From Rhodococcus zopfii NBRC 100606 = JCM 9919 (GTDB taxonomy: Bacteria; Actinomycetota; Actinomycetes; Mycobacteriales; Mycobacteriaceae), in contig NZ_BCXI01000007.1 of NCBI RefSeq assembly GCF_001895025.1, forward strand, positions 171,022 through 235,021: a stretch of DNA of 64,000 nucleotides, in the 5' to 3' direction. The translations under genes and the position numbers were made by a program. Shown here piece after piece: positions 54,396 through 63,985 of the stretch. Position 1 is the first letter of the stretch, and each line of letters starts with the position of its first letter. The notes beneath the pieces were generated by a model, which was not told the origin of the DNA, made no database searches, and was given only the letters and a program-made list of their open reading frames with translations.

Positions 54396-55514
54396 GTGAA
54401 CCTCAAGCGCAGTGGCGCCCTGCTCGGCGTGATGGCCGCAGGAGCTCTTACCCTGGCAGCATGCGGTAGCGACAACAACGCCGCCGACGTCGATGTGGAC
54501 GCGTCCGCCTCGACCGCAACCTGCGAGGGCAAGGACACGCTGTCGGCCGCAGGATCGTCTGCGCAGAAGAACGCCATGGACGCCTTCGTGTCCACCTACA
54601 TCGCCGTGTGCAACGACAAGGGCAAGAACGTCAACGTCGCGTACAACCCGTCGGGTTCCGGTGACGGACGTACGCAGTTCATCGCCAAGCAGATCGACTT
54701 CGCGGGCTCCGATTCCGCGATCAAGGGCGACCAGGCGGCGCAGGCCGCCGAGCGCTGCGCCGGCAACCCCGCCTGGAACCTGCCGCTCGTGTTCGGCCCG
54801 GTTGCGATCGCCTACAACCTCGAGGGTGTCGACAACCTGGTTCTCAACGGCGAGACCATCGCCAAGATCTTCAACGGTGGCATCACCAAGTGGAACGATC
54901 CGGCCATCGCGACGCTGAACAGCGGTGCGACGCTTCCTGATTCGCCCATCGCTCCGGTCGTCCGCTCGGATTCCTCGGGCACCACCGACAACGTCCAGAA
55001 GTACCTCGAGGCCGCCTCGCGCGGCGCGTGGACCACCGGCGCCGGCTCCGACTTCACCGGCGGCGTCGGCGAGGGCGCGAAGGGCTCCGCGGGTGTCGCG
55101 CAGGCCGTCGCGAGCACGCCGGGTGCCATCACCTACGTCGAGAGCTCCTTCGCGAAGCAGAGCAACCTCAGCGTCGCGCAGATCGACAACGGTTCCGGCC
55201 CGGTCGAACTCACCGAGGAGAGCGCCGGCAAGGCCATCGAGGGCGCCGCGTTCGCCAGCACCGGCGGCGGCGACCTCACCCTCGACCTTTCGTCGATCTA
55301 CGGCAGCACGGAGGCCGGTGCGTACCCGCTGGTCCTCGCCACCTACGAGATCGTGTGCTCGGGCGGCTACGACGCCGACACGTCCGCGGCGGTCAAGTCG
55401 TTCCTCACGAGCGCGGCCAACGAAGGACAGACGGGCCTCTCGGAGCAGGGCTACGTCCCGCTGCCCGACTCGTTCAAGGCCAAGCTGACCGAATCGATCG
55501 ACGCCATCGGCTGA
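54396..55514 (+). CDS. pstS: phosphate ABC transporter substrate-binding lipoprotein
   Basis: About 372 residues. The signal peptide ends in the lipobox TLAAC (lipid-modified Cys23). The phosphate-binding residues lie in AAGSSAQKNAMDAF, NPSGSGDGRTQF, FAGSDSAIKG and VRSDSSGTTDNVQKYL, all PstS hallmarks. GTG 54396 follows GGAGGAG. First gene of pstSCAB, preceded by a PHO-box-like repeat, so it should be induced by phosphate limitation. In M. tuberculosis only phoT (Rv0820) occupies this place; here a complete uptake operon does. Confidence 0.97.
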   Translation: MNLKRSGALLGVMAAGALTLAACGSDNNAADVDVDASASTATCEGKDTLSAAGSSAQKNAMDAFVSTYIAVCNDKGKNVNVAYNPSGSGDGRTQFIAKQIDFAGSDSAIKGDQAAQAAERCAGNPAWNLPLVFGPVAIAYNLEGVDNLVLNGETIAKIFNGGITKWNDPAIATLNSGATLPDSPIAPVVRSDSSGTTDNVQKYLEAASRGAWTTGAGSDFTGGVGEGAKGSAGVAQAVASTPGAITYVESSFAKQSNLSVAQIDNGSGPVELTEESAGKAIEGAAFASTGGGDLTLDLSSIYGSTEAGAYPLVLATYEIVCSGGYDADTSAAVKSFLTSAANEGQTGLSEQGYVPLPDSFKAKLTESIDAIG

Positions 55515-55575
55515 TCCGCCGCAGTGCGACGACCGCCCCGATCTATATTCATGCGTAGAAAGATTGCGAGCGCAG

Positions 55576-56628
55576 ATGAGTGACGCGCCCACCACTTCGG
55601 CACCTCGCACCCCTGCCCCCGATCACGGGGGTTCAGGGGCGGGCGGTCCGCACGGCAGCACCCCGGAGGCCACGATTACAGATCTCGACGCCGGACGCCG
55701 CAAGCCGGTGAGCCGGCCCGGCGACAGGATTTTCGGCTCGCTGGCCACCGGGTCGGCCGTCCTCGTCTCGCTGATCATCGGCGCCATCGCCGTGTTCCTG
55801 GTGTGGCGGGCGGTCCCCGCGCTGCAGCGCAACACCGTCAACTTCCTGACCAGCCGTGAGTGGCTCACGCAGGACGTCGAGAAGATGGCCTTCGGGGTGC
55901 TCGACCTGTTCCAGGTCACGGTTCTGGTGTCGGTGTTCGCGCTGATCCTCGCGATGCCGGTGGCGCTGGGCATCGCCATCTTCCTCACCTCGTACTGCCC
56001 CGACCGGATCAGGAAGCCGCTCGCGTACGTCATCGACCTGCTGGCTGCGGTGCCGTCGATCGTGTACGGCCTGTGGGGCCTGCTGGTGCTCGCCCCGGCC
56101 ATCCGCCCGTTCGCGCAGTGGCTCAACGACAGCCTCGGCTGGTTCCCGCTCTTCGCCGACGGTTCCGGGTCGATCATCGGTGGCGGCACCATCTTCACCG
56201 CCGGGATCGTTCTGGCCGTGATGATCCTGCCGACCATCGCCGCGGTCAGCCGCGAGGTATTCGTGCAGACCCCGGTCGCGCAGGTCGAGGCCGCGCTCGC
56301 GCTCGGCGCCACCCGGTGGGAGGTCGTCAGGACGACCGTGATCCCGTTCGGCAAGTCGGGCTACATCAGCGGTTCGATGCTCGGCCTCGGCCGCGCGCTC
56401 GGCGAGACGATGGCGCTGTACATGATCCTGCGCACCACGTCGCAGGCGTTCTCGTGGTCGCTGTTCGACGGCGGCGCCACCATCGCCTCGAAGATCGCGC
56501 TGGGCTACGCCGAGTTCAACAACGACATCCAGGCCGGCGCCTACATCGCCGCGGGTCTGGTCCTGTTCGTACTCACTTTCGTGGTCAACGCCGCGGCCCG
56601 CATGGTGGTCGCCGGAAAGAAGGACTGA
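55576..56628 (+). CDS. pstC: phosphate ABC transporter permease PstC
   Basis: 350 residues, six hydrophobic helices after a ~50-residue Pro/Gly-rich cytoplasmic N-terminus. The inner-membrane permease EAA-type loop is EAALALGATRWEVVRTTVIPFGKSGYISG. ATG 55576 has only a weak upstream site. It is separated from pstA by 3 bp. Confidence 0.96.
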   Translation: MSDAPTTSAPRTPAPDHGGSGAGGPHGSTPEATITDLDAGRRKPVSRPGDRIFGSLATGSAVLVSLIIGAIAVFLVWRAVPALQRNTVNFLTSREWLTQDVEKMAFGVLDLFQVTVLVSVFALILAMPVALGIAIFLTSYCPDRIRKPLAYVIDLLAAVPSIVYGLWGLLVLAPAIRPFAQWLNDSLGWFPLFADGSGSIIGGGTIFTAGIVLAVMILPTIAAVSREVFVQTPVAQVEAALALGATRWEVVRTTVIPFGKSGYISGSMLGLGRALGETMALYMILRTTSQAFSWSLFDGGATIASKIALGYAEFNNDIQAGAYIAAGLVLFVLTFVVNAAARMVVAGKKD

Positions 56629-56631
56629 CCC

Positions 56632-57543
56632 ATGTCGACGACCGTTCTCGACTCGCCCGTCAAGGCGCCGACTTTCCGGGGCGTGGGCGCGCGCCGGCGT
56701 CTGACCGACTACACCGCGACCGTGCTCGTCACCCTCTCGGTGCTGGTCGCGCTGGTTCCGCTCGCCTGGGTGCTGGCCACGGTGATCGCGAAGGGCCTGC
56801 CGGCCCTGTTCTCGTCGACCTGGTTCACCAATTCGTTCAGCGGCCTGTCCGCGTCGTCGATGGGCGGCGGCATCTACCACGCGCTCATCGGCACCCTCAT
56901 GCAGGGCCTCGTCTGCGCGGTCATCTCCATCCCGCTCGGGGTGTTCGTCGCGATCTACCTTGTCGAGTACGCGGGCAACTCGAAGCTCGCCAGGATCACG
57001 ACCTTCATGGTGGACATCCTCAGCGGTGTGCCCTCGATCGTCGCCGCGCTGTTCATCTACGCGCTGTGGATCGCCACCTTCGGGTTCCCGAAGTCCGCGT
57101 TCGCGGTGTCGCTGGCGTTGGTGCTGCTCATGGTGCCGGTCGTGGTGCGCAGCACCGAGGAGATGCTCCGGATCGTGCCGCAGGACCTGCGTGAGGCGTC
57201 GTACGCTCTCGGCGTCCCGAAGTGGAAGACGATCGCCCGCATCGTGCTGCCGACCGCGCTGCCCGGCATCATCACCGGCATCATGCTCGCGCTGGCCCGT
57301 GTCATGGGCGAGACCGCGCCGCTGCTGATCCTGGTCGGCTACGCGCCCTTCATCAACTTCAATCTGTTCGGCGGCGAGATGGGGTCGCTGCCCGGCGTCA
57401 TGGTCGCCGAGATGAACAACCCCACCGACGCCGGTTCGATGCGCATCTGGGGCGCCGCCCTGACCCTCATTGTGGTCATCGCCGTGCTGAACATCGCCGC
57501 CAAGCTCGTCGGCCGCCTCTCGCAGGTCGGCAACTCGAAGTAG
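56632..57543 (+). CDS. pstA: phosphate ABC transporter permease PstA
   Basis: 303 residues with six hydrophobic helices. It carries the EAA-type loop [29 protein letters not shown] and [20 protein letters not shown]. It pairs with PstC to form the channel. ATG 56632 comes 3 bp after the pstC stop. Confidence 0.96.
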   Translation: MSTTVLDSPVKAPTFRGVGARRRLTDYTATVLVTLSVLVALVPLAWVLATVIAKGLPALFSSTWFTNSFSGLSASSMGGGIYHALIGTLMQGLVCAVISIPLGVFVAIYLVEYAGNSKLARITTFMVDILSGVPSIVAALFIYALWIATFGFPKSAFAVSLALVLLMVPVVVRSTEEMLRIVPQDLREASYALGVPKWKTIARIVLPTALPGIITGIMLALARVMGETAPLLILVGYAPFINFNLFGGEMGSLPGVMVAEMNNPTDAGSMRIWGAALTLIVVIAVLNIAAKLVGRLSQVGNSK

Positions 57544-57592
57544 CCGACACGCCTCCACTCGTCGAGTTCGAAACACCATTAGGGAGCCGATA

Positions 57593-58369
57593 ATGGCCAA
57601 GCGTCTGGATCTCAAGGACGTCAATATCTTCTACGGCAAGTTCCATGCCGTGTCCGACGTGACGCTGTCGGTGCCCCCGCGCAACGTCACCGCGTTCATC
57701 GGCCCGTCGGGCTGCGGCAAGTCGACGGTGCTGCGGTCGCTCAACCGCATGCACGAGGTCACCCCCGGAGCCCGCGTCGAAGGTTCGGTGCTGCTCGACG
57801 GTGAGGACATCTACGACTCGTCGGTTGATCCGGTCGGTGTGCGCAAGACCATCGGCATGGTGTTCCAGCGCCCGAACCCGTTCCCTACCATGTCGATTCG
57901 CGACAATGTCGTGGCCGGCCTGAAGCTGCAGGGAGTTCGGGACAAGAAGTCCCTCGACGAGATCGCCGAGCGGTCGTTGCGCGGTGCGAACCTGTGGAAC
58001 GAGGTCAAGGACCGCCTCGACAAGCCTGGTGGCGGTCTGTCGGGTGGTCAGCAACAGCGTCTGTGCATCGCCCGGGCGATCGCGGTCTCCCCGGACGTGC
58101 TGCTCATGGACGAGCCGTGCTCGGCGCTCGACCCGATCTCCACCCTCGCCATCGAGGACCTGATCACCGAACTCAAGCAGGATTTCACGATCGTCATCGT
58201 CACCCACAACATGCAGCAGGCCGCCCGGGTGAGCGACCAGACGGCGTTCTTCAACCTCGAGGCCACCGGCAAGCCGGGCAGGCTCGTCGAGATCGATGAC
58301 ACCGAGAAGATCTTCTCGAACCCGACGCAGAAGGCCACCGAGGACTACATCTCGGGCCGCTTCGGATAG
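57593..58369 (+). CDS. pstB: phosphate ABC transporter ATPase PstB
   Basis: 258 residues. Walker A is GPSGCGKST (~38), Q-loop [11 protein letters not shown], signature [16 protein letters not shown], Walker [14 protein letters not shown] and H-loop [11 protein letters not shown]. The PNPFP and [10 protein letters not shown] forms are specific to PstB. ATG 57593 follows AGGGAG. A long hairpin ends the operon. Confidence 0.98.
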   Translation: MAKRLDLKDVNIFYGKFHAVSDVTLSVPPRNVTAFIGPSGCGKSTVLRSLNRMHEVTPGARVEGSVLLDGEDIYDSSVDPVGVRKTIGMVFQRPNPFPTMSIRDNVVAGLKLQGVRDKKSLDEIAERSLRGANLWNEVKDRLDKPGGGLSGGQQQRLCIARAIAVSPDVLLMDEPCSALDPISTLAIEDLITELKQDFTIVIVTHNMQQAARVSDQTAFFNLEATGKPGRLVEIDDTEKIFSNPTQKATEDYISGRFG

Positions 58370-58403
58370 TCGGATAGATCGCGCCGCGTCTGCGGGTGCA
58401 CGG

Positions 58404-58442
58404 AAACGGGGCCCGGCCGGAAAGTCCGGCCGGGCCCCGTTT
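58404..58442. terminator. bidirectional terminator between pstB and phoU
   Basis: Perfect 18-bp arms 58404-58421 and 58425-58442 with an AAG loop. The arms end in TTT on the + strand and, by symmetry, on the minus strand, the best intrinsic terminator in the window. Confidence 0.85.
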
Positions 58443-58450
58443 CGCGCGTT

Positions 58451-59158
58451 CTACGCCTGGTTCGGGTACACCGTCAGGTTGTCGAGCTTTTCGCGGATCG
58501 CGCGGAAGTCCTCGTCGGTCGGGAGCTTGCCCGTGACCAGGAAGACGACACGGCGCCCGACCTCGACCGCGTGGTCGGCGAAGCGTTCGTAGAATCGCCC
58601 GAGCAGCGTCACGTCGACGGCGGCGGCGACGCCGTGTTTCCACTCCCGGTCCATCAGAACCGTGAACAGGTGACGGTGCAGGTCGTCCATCGCCTCGTCC
58701 TCCTCGTGCAGCCGCGCCGCCCGCTCGGGGTCGCGGGTCTCGAGGATCTCCTTGGTGGCGGCACCCAGAGCCACGGCGATACGCCCCATCTCGGCGAAAT
58801 ACCCGTTCACTTCCTCGGGCAGGACGTGGTTGGGGTGGCGTCGACGCGTCGCCTTGGCCACGTGCAGGGCCAGCGCCCCCATCCGGTCGATGTCGGCGAC
58901 GATCTGGATGGCGCTGACGACGGCCCGCAGATCGCCGGCGACCGGCCCCTGGAGGGCGAGGAGCGCGAACGCCTTCTCCTCGCAGATCGCACTCAGATCG
59001 GTGATCTTGTCGTGTTCACCGATCACGATCTCGGCAAGGGGAAGATCGGCATGGAGGAGGGCCTCGGTGGACCGTTCCATGGCGAGACCGGCCAGACCGG
59101 CCATCTCGCCGAGGAGATCGGCGAGCTCTGTCATCTGTTCGTTGTAAGCGACGCGCAT
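58451..59158 (-). CDS. phoU: phosphate signalling protein PhoU (PhoY2)
   Basis: 235 residues, all-helical with two repeated three-helix bundles. [46 protein letters not shown] and [22 protein letters not shown] carry the paired PhoU metal-cluster motifs. PhoU keeps the phosphate sensor kinase off when PstSCAB transports phosphate; mycobacterial PhoY proteins act on SenX3-RegX3. It is convergent with the pst operon, as phoY2 (Rv0821c) is with phoT. Confidence 0.96.
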   Translation of the reverse strand: MRVAYNEQMTELADLLGEMAGLAGLAMERSTEALLHADLPLAEIVIGEHDKITDLSAICEEKAFALLALQGPVAGDLRAVVSAIQIVADIDRMGALALHVAKATRRRHPNHVLPEEVNGYFAEMGRIAVALGAATKEILETRDPERAARLHEEDEAMDDLHRHLFTVLMDREWKHGVAAAVDVTLLGRFYERFADHAVEVGRRVVFLVTGKLPTDEDFRAIREKLDNLTVYPNQA

Positions 59159-59255
59159 AATCTCACAGCCTACGGCGGAAAGAAAGCTGCGTCACGAGCA
59201 GCGGATGAATGCTGGGTGAACGACCGATCCGAATCGTCGTGCCGGACCCGGGCCG

Positions 59256-61562
59256 TCAGCCGCAGGAGTCGTCACCGGCGTTCGTCACCGCGAGATCCAC
59301 GGGAAGTTCGATCTCCCCAGCCGGAGCCTGCTCGACGGGCATGGGTTCGAGGAGCGTACCGGGAAGCTGCGGTTCGGCAATCGTGCCGGCGAAGTCGGAT
59401 CCGAGCACGAGCTCGACGATGCCGAGGCGATCGGCCGTGGACGACAGCTGCTGGAGCACCGCACCGGGGATCATCGACGCGACCGTTGCAGCCTCGGCTT
59501 CCTGGCCCTGAGTGAACCGCACGATGGTGTGCGAGCTGGTGCCGGAGTAGTTGCCGACGGCGTAGATGGAGTAGCCGTACGCGCCCAGCGATTCCGCGGT
59601 CCGCGCGGCGAGACCGGCTTCCCCGGACGCGTTGGACACCTGCAGCGTGATGTAACTCGTGTCGACCGATTCCTGGGCCGGCAGCACCGTCGGTGCCGGC
59701 GCCGACGGTGCCGCCATGGCCGCGCCGCCCGCCGACTCGCTCGGGGCCGGCTCGTCGCGCTTCTCGCCGGGCAGCGGCCCGTCGTCGATGATGGCCTGGA
59801 AGATCGCCTTGATGTCGTCCAGGCGCGGGATCTCGTTGCCCCAGTCGTTGGTGCCGTCCGTCGGCACGGTCAGGAAGGTGACGGCACCGGCATCGACGTT
59901 CTGCAGCGAACGGCCGAGCTTGACCAGCGACTCGGTGTTGACGTTCTCGACGAAGGTGGCCTGGGTGAACGCGTTGATGAAGCCGTTGAGCTTGCCGGGA
60001 TCGAGCAGCACCTTGTTGGACAGCGCGGACCGCAACAGGGACGACAGGAACTTCTGCTGTCGGGTGATCCGGCCGTAGTCGCCGTTGCCCTCGGCTTCGA
60101 CCTTGCGGGCGCGGACGTAGTCCAGTGCCTGCCGGCCGTCGAGCATCTGCCGTCCCGCCGTCGGGAGCACCGTGCCCAGCTCGCCGTCGATCAGCGGCGC
60201 GGAGGTGCACACCTCGACACCGCCGATCCCGTCGACCATCGACTCGAAACCGGCGAAGTCGATCCCGACGAAATGCCCGATCTTCAGGCCGGACATCTTC
60301 TGGATCACCTTCACCAGACACTTCGGCCCGCCCAGCGCGTAGGTCGCATTGAGCTTGTCGCCGTCGGCGGCCGGAAAGATCTCGGTCGCATAGTCGCCGG
60401 TGGCGCTGTCCCAACCGCGGCACACCGGACGTTCCACATCGAGGTCGCGGGGGAACGACACCGCGACGACCCGGCTGCGGTCGGCCGGGATGTTGACGAG
60501 AATGACCGTGTCGGCCCGCGCACCCTCGGCATCCTCCGCGGTGCCCGCGCCGACTGCGCCGCTCGCCCCGGCGCGAGTGTCGGTGCCGACGATCAGATAT
60601 GTCTCGTCGCCGGTCTGCCCGACCGGGTCGACGATGTCGGTGGATTCGGTGTCCAGTGCGGCGATCTGCGAGAAGCCCGCCTCGGTGGACCGCACATACC
60701 CCCAGATGCCGCCGGTGCCGACCAGAGCCAGCACCGACGCGAACGCGACCACGGTCCGGCCGGCGAGGGCGATCCGGGACCGGCGTCTGCGTTTGCTGAC
60801 CGCGAGCCTGCTCGGGCCGCCGGTCCTCCCGGCGGGTTGCGGTGCTGCTCGTTGCGCCGCGTCCGCGTCCGCGCCCGTGAGTCCTTCTGGCGGTTCCGCA
60901 GGCCCCAAGGACTCACCGGTCATCGCAATCTGCACGGTCGGTTCATCGTCCGGGACCACCGGCCGGCCACGCGGCGGGCGCGGCGGCGGCAGTGTCGTCG
61001 CGGTGACCCGGGGCGGTTCGGCGACCCGGGTCTGTTCGGCGACGGACTCCGATGGTGTCGGCGGCGTGGCCCGGGAGGATCGGGTGGGCGGAGCCGGTCG
61101 AGGCCGAGACGTCGACCGCGCGGGCGGCGGTGCCGGGGGCGGTGTCGGAACCGGAGGCGGTGCCGGAACCGGAGGCGGTGCCGGAACCGGAGGCGGTGCC
61201 GGAACCGGAGGCTGGGATCGCGCGGAGCGCGGTGTCGGCGCCGGCGATACCGGGAACCGGTCCGGTTCCGGTGAGGGAGCGGCGGCCGGCTCGCGGCGTT
61301 CCACGGGAGCGCTGTCGCGGCCGACCTTGTTCATCAGGTCGGCGACGGTGAGCTGCTCGGAATCGCCGGGTTGCGCGGCCCTGCGGTTACGGCTCTCCGC
61401 GCGGCGCGTCGGAGTCTCGGGAGCGCTGTGCCGTCGATTGGGCTGGTCGGCGTCCTGTCCATCCATCCGGCCGGACTGCAACTCGCGATAGGTGCTGTCC
61501 GCGAGCGGACGTTCCCAGGGAGCGCGAGAGTCGGGCAAGCCCGAATCGTGCTCCTCACCCAC
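59256..61562 (-). CDS. LytR-CpsA-Psr (LCP) family ligase with LytR C-terminal domain (Rv0822c)
   Basis: Up to 768 residues. A ~270-residue cytoplasmic N-terminus is Pro-rich, with units PVPAPP repeated from 18-bp DNA repeats. One membrane helix follows (IALAGRTVVAFASVLALVGTGGIWGYV). The LCP domain has YLIVGTDTRAG, ARADTVILVNIPADRSRVVAVSFPRDLDV (catalytic Arg/Asp), and ALDYVRARK. The C-terminus (YITLQVSNASGEAGLAARTAESL) is a LytR_C domain. LCP enzymes attach arabinogalactan or other glycopolymers to peptidoglycan. The N-terminal region may bind partners. GTG 61562 is the furthest start; a later in-frame start is possible. Confidence 0.9.
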   Translation of the reverse strand: MGEEHDSGLPDSRAPWERPLADSTYRELQSGRMDGQDADQPNRRHSAPETPTRRAESRNRRAAQPGDSEQLTVADLMNKVGRDSAPVERREPAAAPSPEPDRFPVSPAPTPRSARSQPPVPAPPPVPAPPPVPAPPPVPTPPPAPPPARSTSRPRPAPPTRSSRATPPTPSESVAEQTRVAEPPRVTATTLPPPRPPRGRPVVPDDEPTVQIAMTGESLGPAEPPEGLTGADADAAQRAAPQPAGRTGGPSRLAVSKRRRRSRIALAGRTVVAFASVLALVGTGGIWGYVRSTEAGFSQIAALDTESTDIVDPVGQTGDETYLIVGTDTRAGASGAVGAGTAEDAEGARADTVILVNIPADRSRVVAVSFPRDLDVERPVCRGWDSATGDYATEIFPAADGDKLNATYALGGPKCLVKVIQKMSGLKIGHFVGIDFAGFESMVDGIGGVEVCTSAPLIDGELGTVLPTAGRQMLDGRQALDYVRARKVEAEGNGDYGRITRQQKFLSSLLRSALSNKVLLDPGKLNGFINAFTQATFVENVNTESLVKLGRSLQNVDAGAVTFLTVPTDGTNDWGNEIPRLDDIKAIFQAIIDDGPLPGEKRDEPAPSESAGGAAMAAPSAPAPTVLPAQESVDTSYITLQVSNASGEAGLAARTAESLGAYGYSIYAVGNYSGTSSHTIVRFTQGQEAEAATVASMIPGAVLQQLSSTADRLGIVELVLGSDFAGTIAEPQLPGTLLEPMPVEQAPAGEIELPVDLAVTNAGDDSCG
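61147..61218. repeat. 18-bp tandem repeats in the LCP gene
   Basis: GGAACCGGAGGCGGTGCC is repeated perfectly at 61147-61164, 61165-61182 and 61183-61200, with a decayed fourth copy at 61201-61218. On the minus strand each unit encodes six residues of Pro/Ala/Val. Such in-frame repeats can change length between strains. Confidence 0.9.
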
Positions 61563-61700
61563 CGATTCCCTCGCCTCTCCGCGGATGTCCCGCTTCTCGT
61601 TGCATCCGCCTCGTCGGCGACCCCGTCATGATACTGACCGTATGACGTTGCATCGAGGCGTCCGCCGGGATGTCGGGATCCCGGCCGGTCTGCGGACCGA

Positions 61701-62843
61701 TTAGCCGCCCGAATGCATCATGTCGGCACCGGCGGGAACAAGCGTGTCCTCGGGGTCGTCGAGCCAGCCGTCGGGCAGGGCGACGGAACTGGGCGAGCCT
61801 TGGCGGCCGCGGGGTCCCTCGGCGTCCCTCGGGAACGGGACGTCGGGATCGAGCCGGCCGAGCAGGTCGTCGAGTTCGGCGAGGCTCGAGACACGCGCGA
61901 GCCCGTTGCGCAGATCGGATCCGGCGGGGAACCCGCGCATGTACCAGGCGATGTGCTTGCGGATTTCGCGCATGCCCTTGTCCTCGCCGTGATGATCGGC
62001 GAGCAGCCGGGCATGCCGGCGCATGATCTGCGCGACCTCACCGAGCGTGGGCGGAGTGGGGATTTCGCGACCGTTGAGCGCGGCGGACAGTTCCGCGAAC
62101 AGCCACGGACGGCCGAGGCAGCCGCGGCCGACGACGACGCCGTCGCATCCGGTCTGCTCCATCATCTTCGCGGCATCGTCCGCGTCGAAGATGTCTCCGT
62201 TGCCGAGCACCGGCACATCGGTGACGTGTTCCTTGAGGCGCGCGATCTCGTTCCAGTCGGCGGTGCCGGAGTACCGCTGCGCCGCAGTGCGGGCGTGCAG
62301 GGCCACCGCCGCCGCGCCCTCGGCCGCCGCGATACGCCCGGCGTCGAGGTGAGTGTGGTGTTCGTCATCGATCCCGATCCGGAACTTGACGGTCACCGGG
62401 ATGTCGGTGCCCTCGGTCGCGCGGACCGCGGCCGCGACGATCTGCCCGAACAGACGACGCTTGTACGGCAGCGCGGAACCGCCACCCTTGCGGGTCACCT
62501 TCGGGACGGGGCATCCGAAGTTCATGTCGATGTGGTCGGCGAGATCCTCGTCGACGATCATCTTGGCCGCCGCGTACGTGATGTCCGGATCGACGGTGTA
62601 GAGCTGCAGCGACCGCGGCGTCTCGGTGGGGCCGAAGGTCGTCATGTGCATCGTCACCGGATGGCGTTCGACGAGCGCGCGGGCGGTCACCATCTCGCAC
62701 ACGTACAGGCCCGACGTGCTGCCGGCACGTTCGAGTTCGAGTTCACGGCACAGGGTGCGGAACGCGACATTGGTGACGCCGGCCATCGGGGCCAGTACGA
62801 CGGGACTGTCGAGTTCGAGCGAGCCGATGCGAAGGCGGGACAT
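61701..62843 (-). CDS. dus: tRNA-dihydrouridine synthase
   Basis: 380 residues, FMN TIM barrel, corresponding to Rv0823c. Marker blocks: VVLAPMAGVTNVAFR (FMN), DMNFGCPVPKVTRKGGGSAL (catalytic Cys ~103), KFRIGIDD, ALHARTAAQRYSGTADW and GVVVGRGCLGRPWLF. The enzyme reduces specific uridines in tRNA D-loops with NADPH. ATG 62843 is preceded by GAGG; the longer upstream open frame lacks family sequence. The C-terminus (PDGWLDDPED) is of unknown role. Confidence 0.96.
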   Translation of the reverse strand: MSRLRIGSLELDSPVVLAPMAGVTNVAFRTLCRELELERAGSTSGLYVCEMVTARALVERHPVTMHMTTFGPTETPRSLQLYTVDPDITYAAAKMIVDEDLADHIDMNFGCPVPKVTRKGGGSALPYKRRLFGQIVAAAVRATEGTDIPVTVKFRIGIDDEHHTHLDAGRIAAAEGAAAVALHARTAAQRYSGTADWNEIARLKEHVTDVPVLGNGDIFDADDAAKMMEQTGCDGVVVGRGCLGRPWLFAELSAALNGREIPTPPTLGEVAQIMRRHARLLADHHGEDKGMREIRKHIAWYMRGFPAGSDLRNGLARVSSLAELDDLLGRLDPDVPFPRDAEGPRGRQGSPSSVALPDGWLDDPEDTLVPAGADMMHSGG

Positions 62844-62902
62844 GCAAACCTCGGAAACAAACGATGTCGGAAGCAGGGCGAGAAACCGCCCGAACTGAGC
62901 AA

Positions 62903-62940
62903 CTGTGCCCGGCACCGAAATCGTTCGGTACCGGGCACAG
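62903..62940 (-). terminator. hairpin terminator after desA
   Basis: Arms 62903-62919 and 62924-62940 pair over 17 bp with one mismatch, loop ATCG, between the desA stop (62980) and the dus start. It shares CTGTGCCCGG with the hairpin at 36113. Confidence 0.7.
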
Positions 62941-62979
62941 GATATCCGGTGGAGGCCACCGGCACGGAATCGGCTGCGA

Positions 62980-63933
62980 TCAGACTGTCGCTTCGGCGCG
63001 TTCGCGGCGCGCGGCGTCACGGGCCAGGGAACGGTCGCGCATGTCCTCGAACTTCACGGCCTGGCGTTCCAGATCCTCGAGGAACGTGCCGAGTTCGTCG
63101 AGCGTCTGGGCGCCCTCGGACCCGAAGTCACGTTCGAAGATGTTCCATTTGCGCAGCACCGGCTGGACGACTTCGTCGAGGTGCTGGCGCAGGTCGTAGA
63201 TACCGTGCTTGGCCATGAGCACGCCGTTGCGGCGGAAGTTCGGCATTCCCGCTCCGGGCATCTGGAACTGCTTCAGGATCTCGGTGATCGCCGTCAGCGT
63301 CTGGGCGGGCGCGACGTCGAGGGCGGCCTCGCAGATATTGCGGTAGAAGATCATGTGCAGGTTCTCGTCCGCCGCGATGCGCTGCAGCATCCGGTCGGCG
63401 ACGGGATCGTTGCAGGCCTTGCCGGTGTTGCGGTGCGAGACGCGGGTGGCGAGCTCCTGGAAGGTCACGTAGGCAACCGACCGCAGCAGGCCGTTGTTGT
63501 TGCCCGGGAAGAAGCCAGCCGTCATGTGCTCCATGCGCGCGTTCTCGAGGGCCACCGGGTCGACGCCGCGGGTCACGACCAGGTAGTCGCGCATCACGAT
63601 GCCGTGGCGGTTTTCCTCGGCGGTCCAGCGGCCGACCCAGGTGCCCCACGCGCCGTCGGGCGAGAAGTTCTCGGCGATCTCGCGGTGGTAGGACGGCAGG
63701 TTGTCCTCGGTCAGCAGGTTCGTGATCATCGCCGCCTTGGCGACGTCGTCGAGCCGCGAATGCTCCGGCTCCCAGTCCTCGCCGCCCATGGCCGCGAAGT
63801 TGCGGCCCTCGTCCCACGGGACGTAGTCGTGCGGATGCCAGTCGCGGGCCATGGACAGATGCCGGTTGACGTTCGCCTCCGCTACGGGCTCCAGCTCGCG
63901 CAGAAGCTCCAGCTGAGTCATGACTCGCGTCAT
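62980..63933 (-). CDS. desA: acyl-ACP desaturase DesA1-type
   Basis: 317 residues, soluble diiron desaturase, corresponding to Rv0824c. Iron ligands are in WTAEENRHG (EENRH, ~104-111) and AADENLHMIFYRN (DENLH, ~188-200). DesA1 puts a double bond into ACP-bound long chains and in mycobacteria is required for mycolic acids. ATG 63933 follows GGAGGGAAAT; a second ATG at 63921 is possible. The promoter holds a perfect palindrome. Confidence 0.96.
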   Translation of the reverse strand: MTRVMTQLELLRELEPVAEANVNRHLSMARDWHPHDYVPWDEGRNFAAMGGEDWEPEHSRLDDVAKAAMITNLLTEDNLPSYHREIAENFSPDGAWGTWVGRWTAEENRHGIVMRDYLVVTRGVDPVALENARMEHMTAGFFPGNNNGLLRSVAYVTFQELATRVSHRNTGKACNDPVADRMLQRIAADENLHMIFYRNICEAALDVAPAQTLTAITEILKQFQMPGAGMPNFRRNGVLMAKHGIYDLRQHLDEVVQPVLRKWNIFERDFGSEGAQTLDELGTFLEDLERQAVKFEDMRDRSLARDAARRERAEATV

Positions 63934-63969
63934 TCCGATTTCCCTCCGTGGTTGTGTGGCGTCCTACAG

Positions 63970-63985
63970 CCTACGGGACCGTAGG
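63970..63985. promoter_or_regulatory. palindromic operator before desA
   Basis: CCTACGGGACCGTAGG: perfect 7-bp arms with a 2-bp centre, 37 bp before the desA start; CCTACAG just upstream (63963-63969) resembles a further half-site. The size suits a TetR-type repressor. In mycobacteria desA1 is controlled by the TetR-type MadR, which is a candidate. Confidence 0.65.

Noticed and set aside
61147..61218. 18-bp repeats as a CRISPR array or minisatellite outside genes
   Set aside because: They have no spacers and are in frame within the Pro-rich region of the LCP gene.
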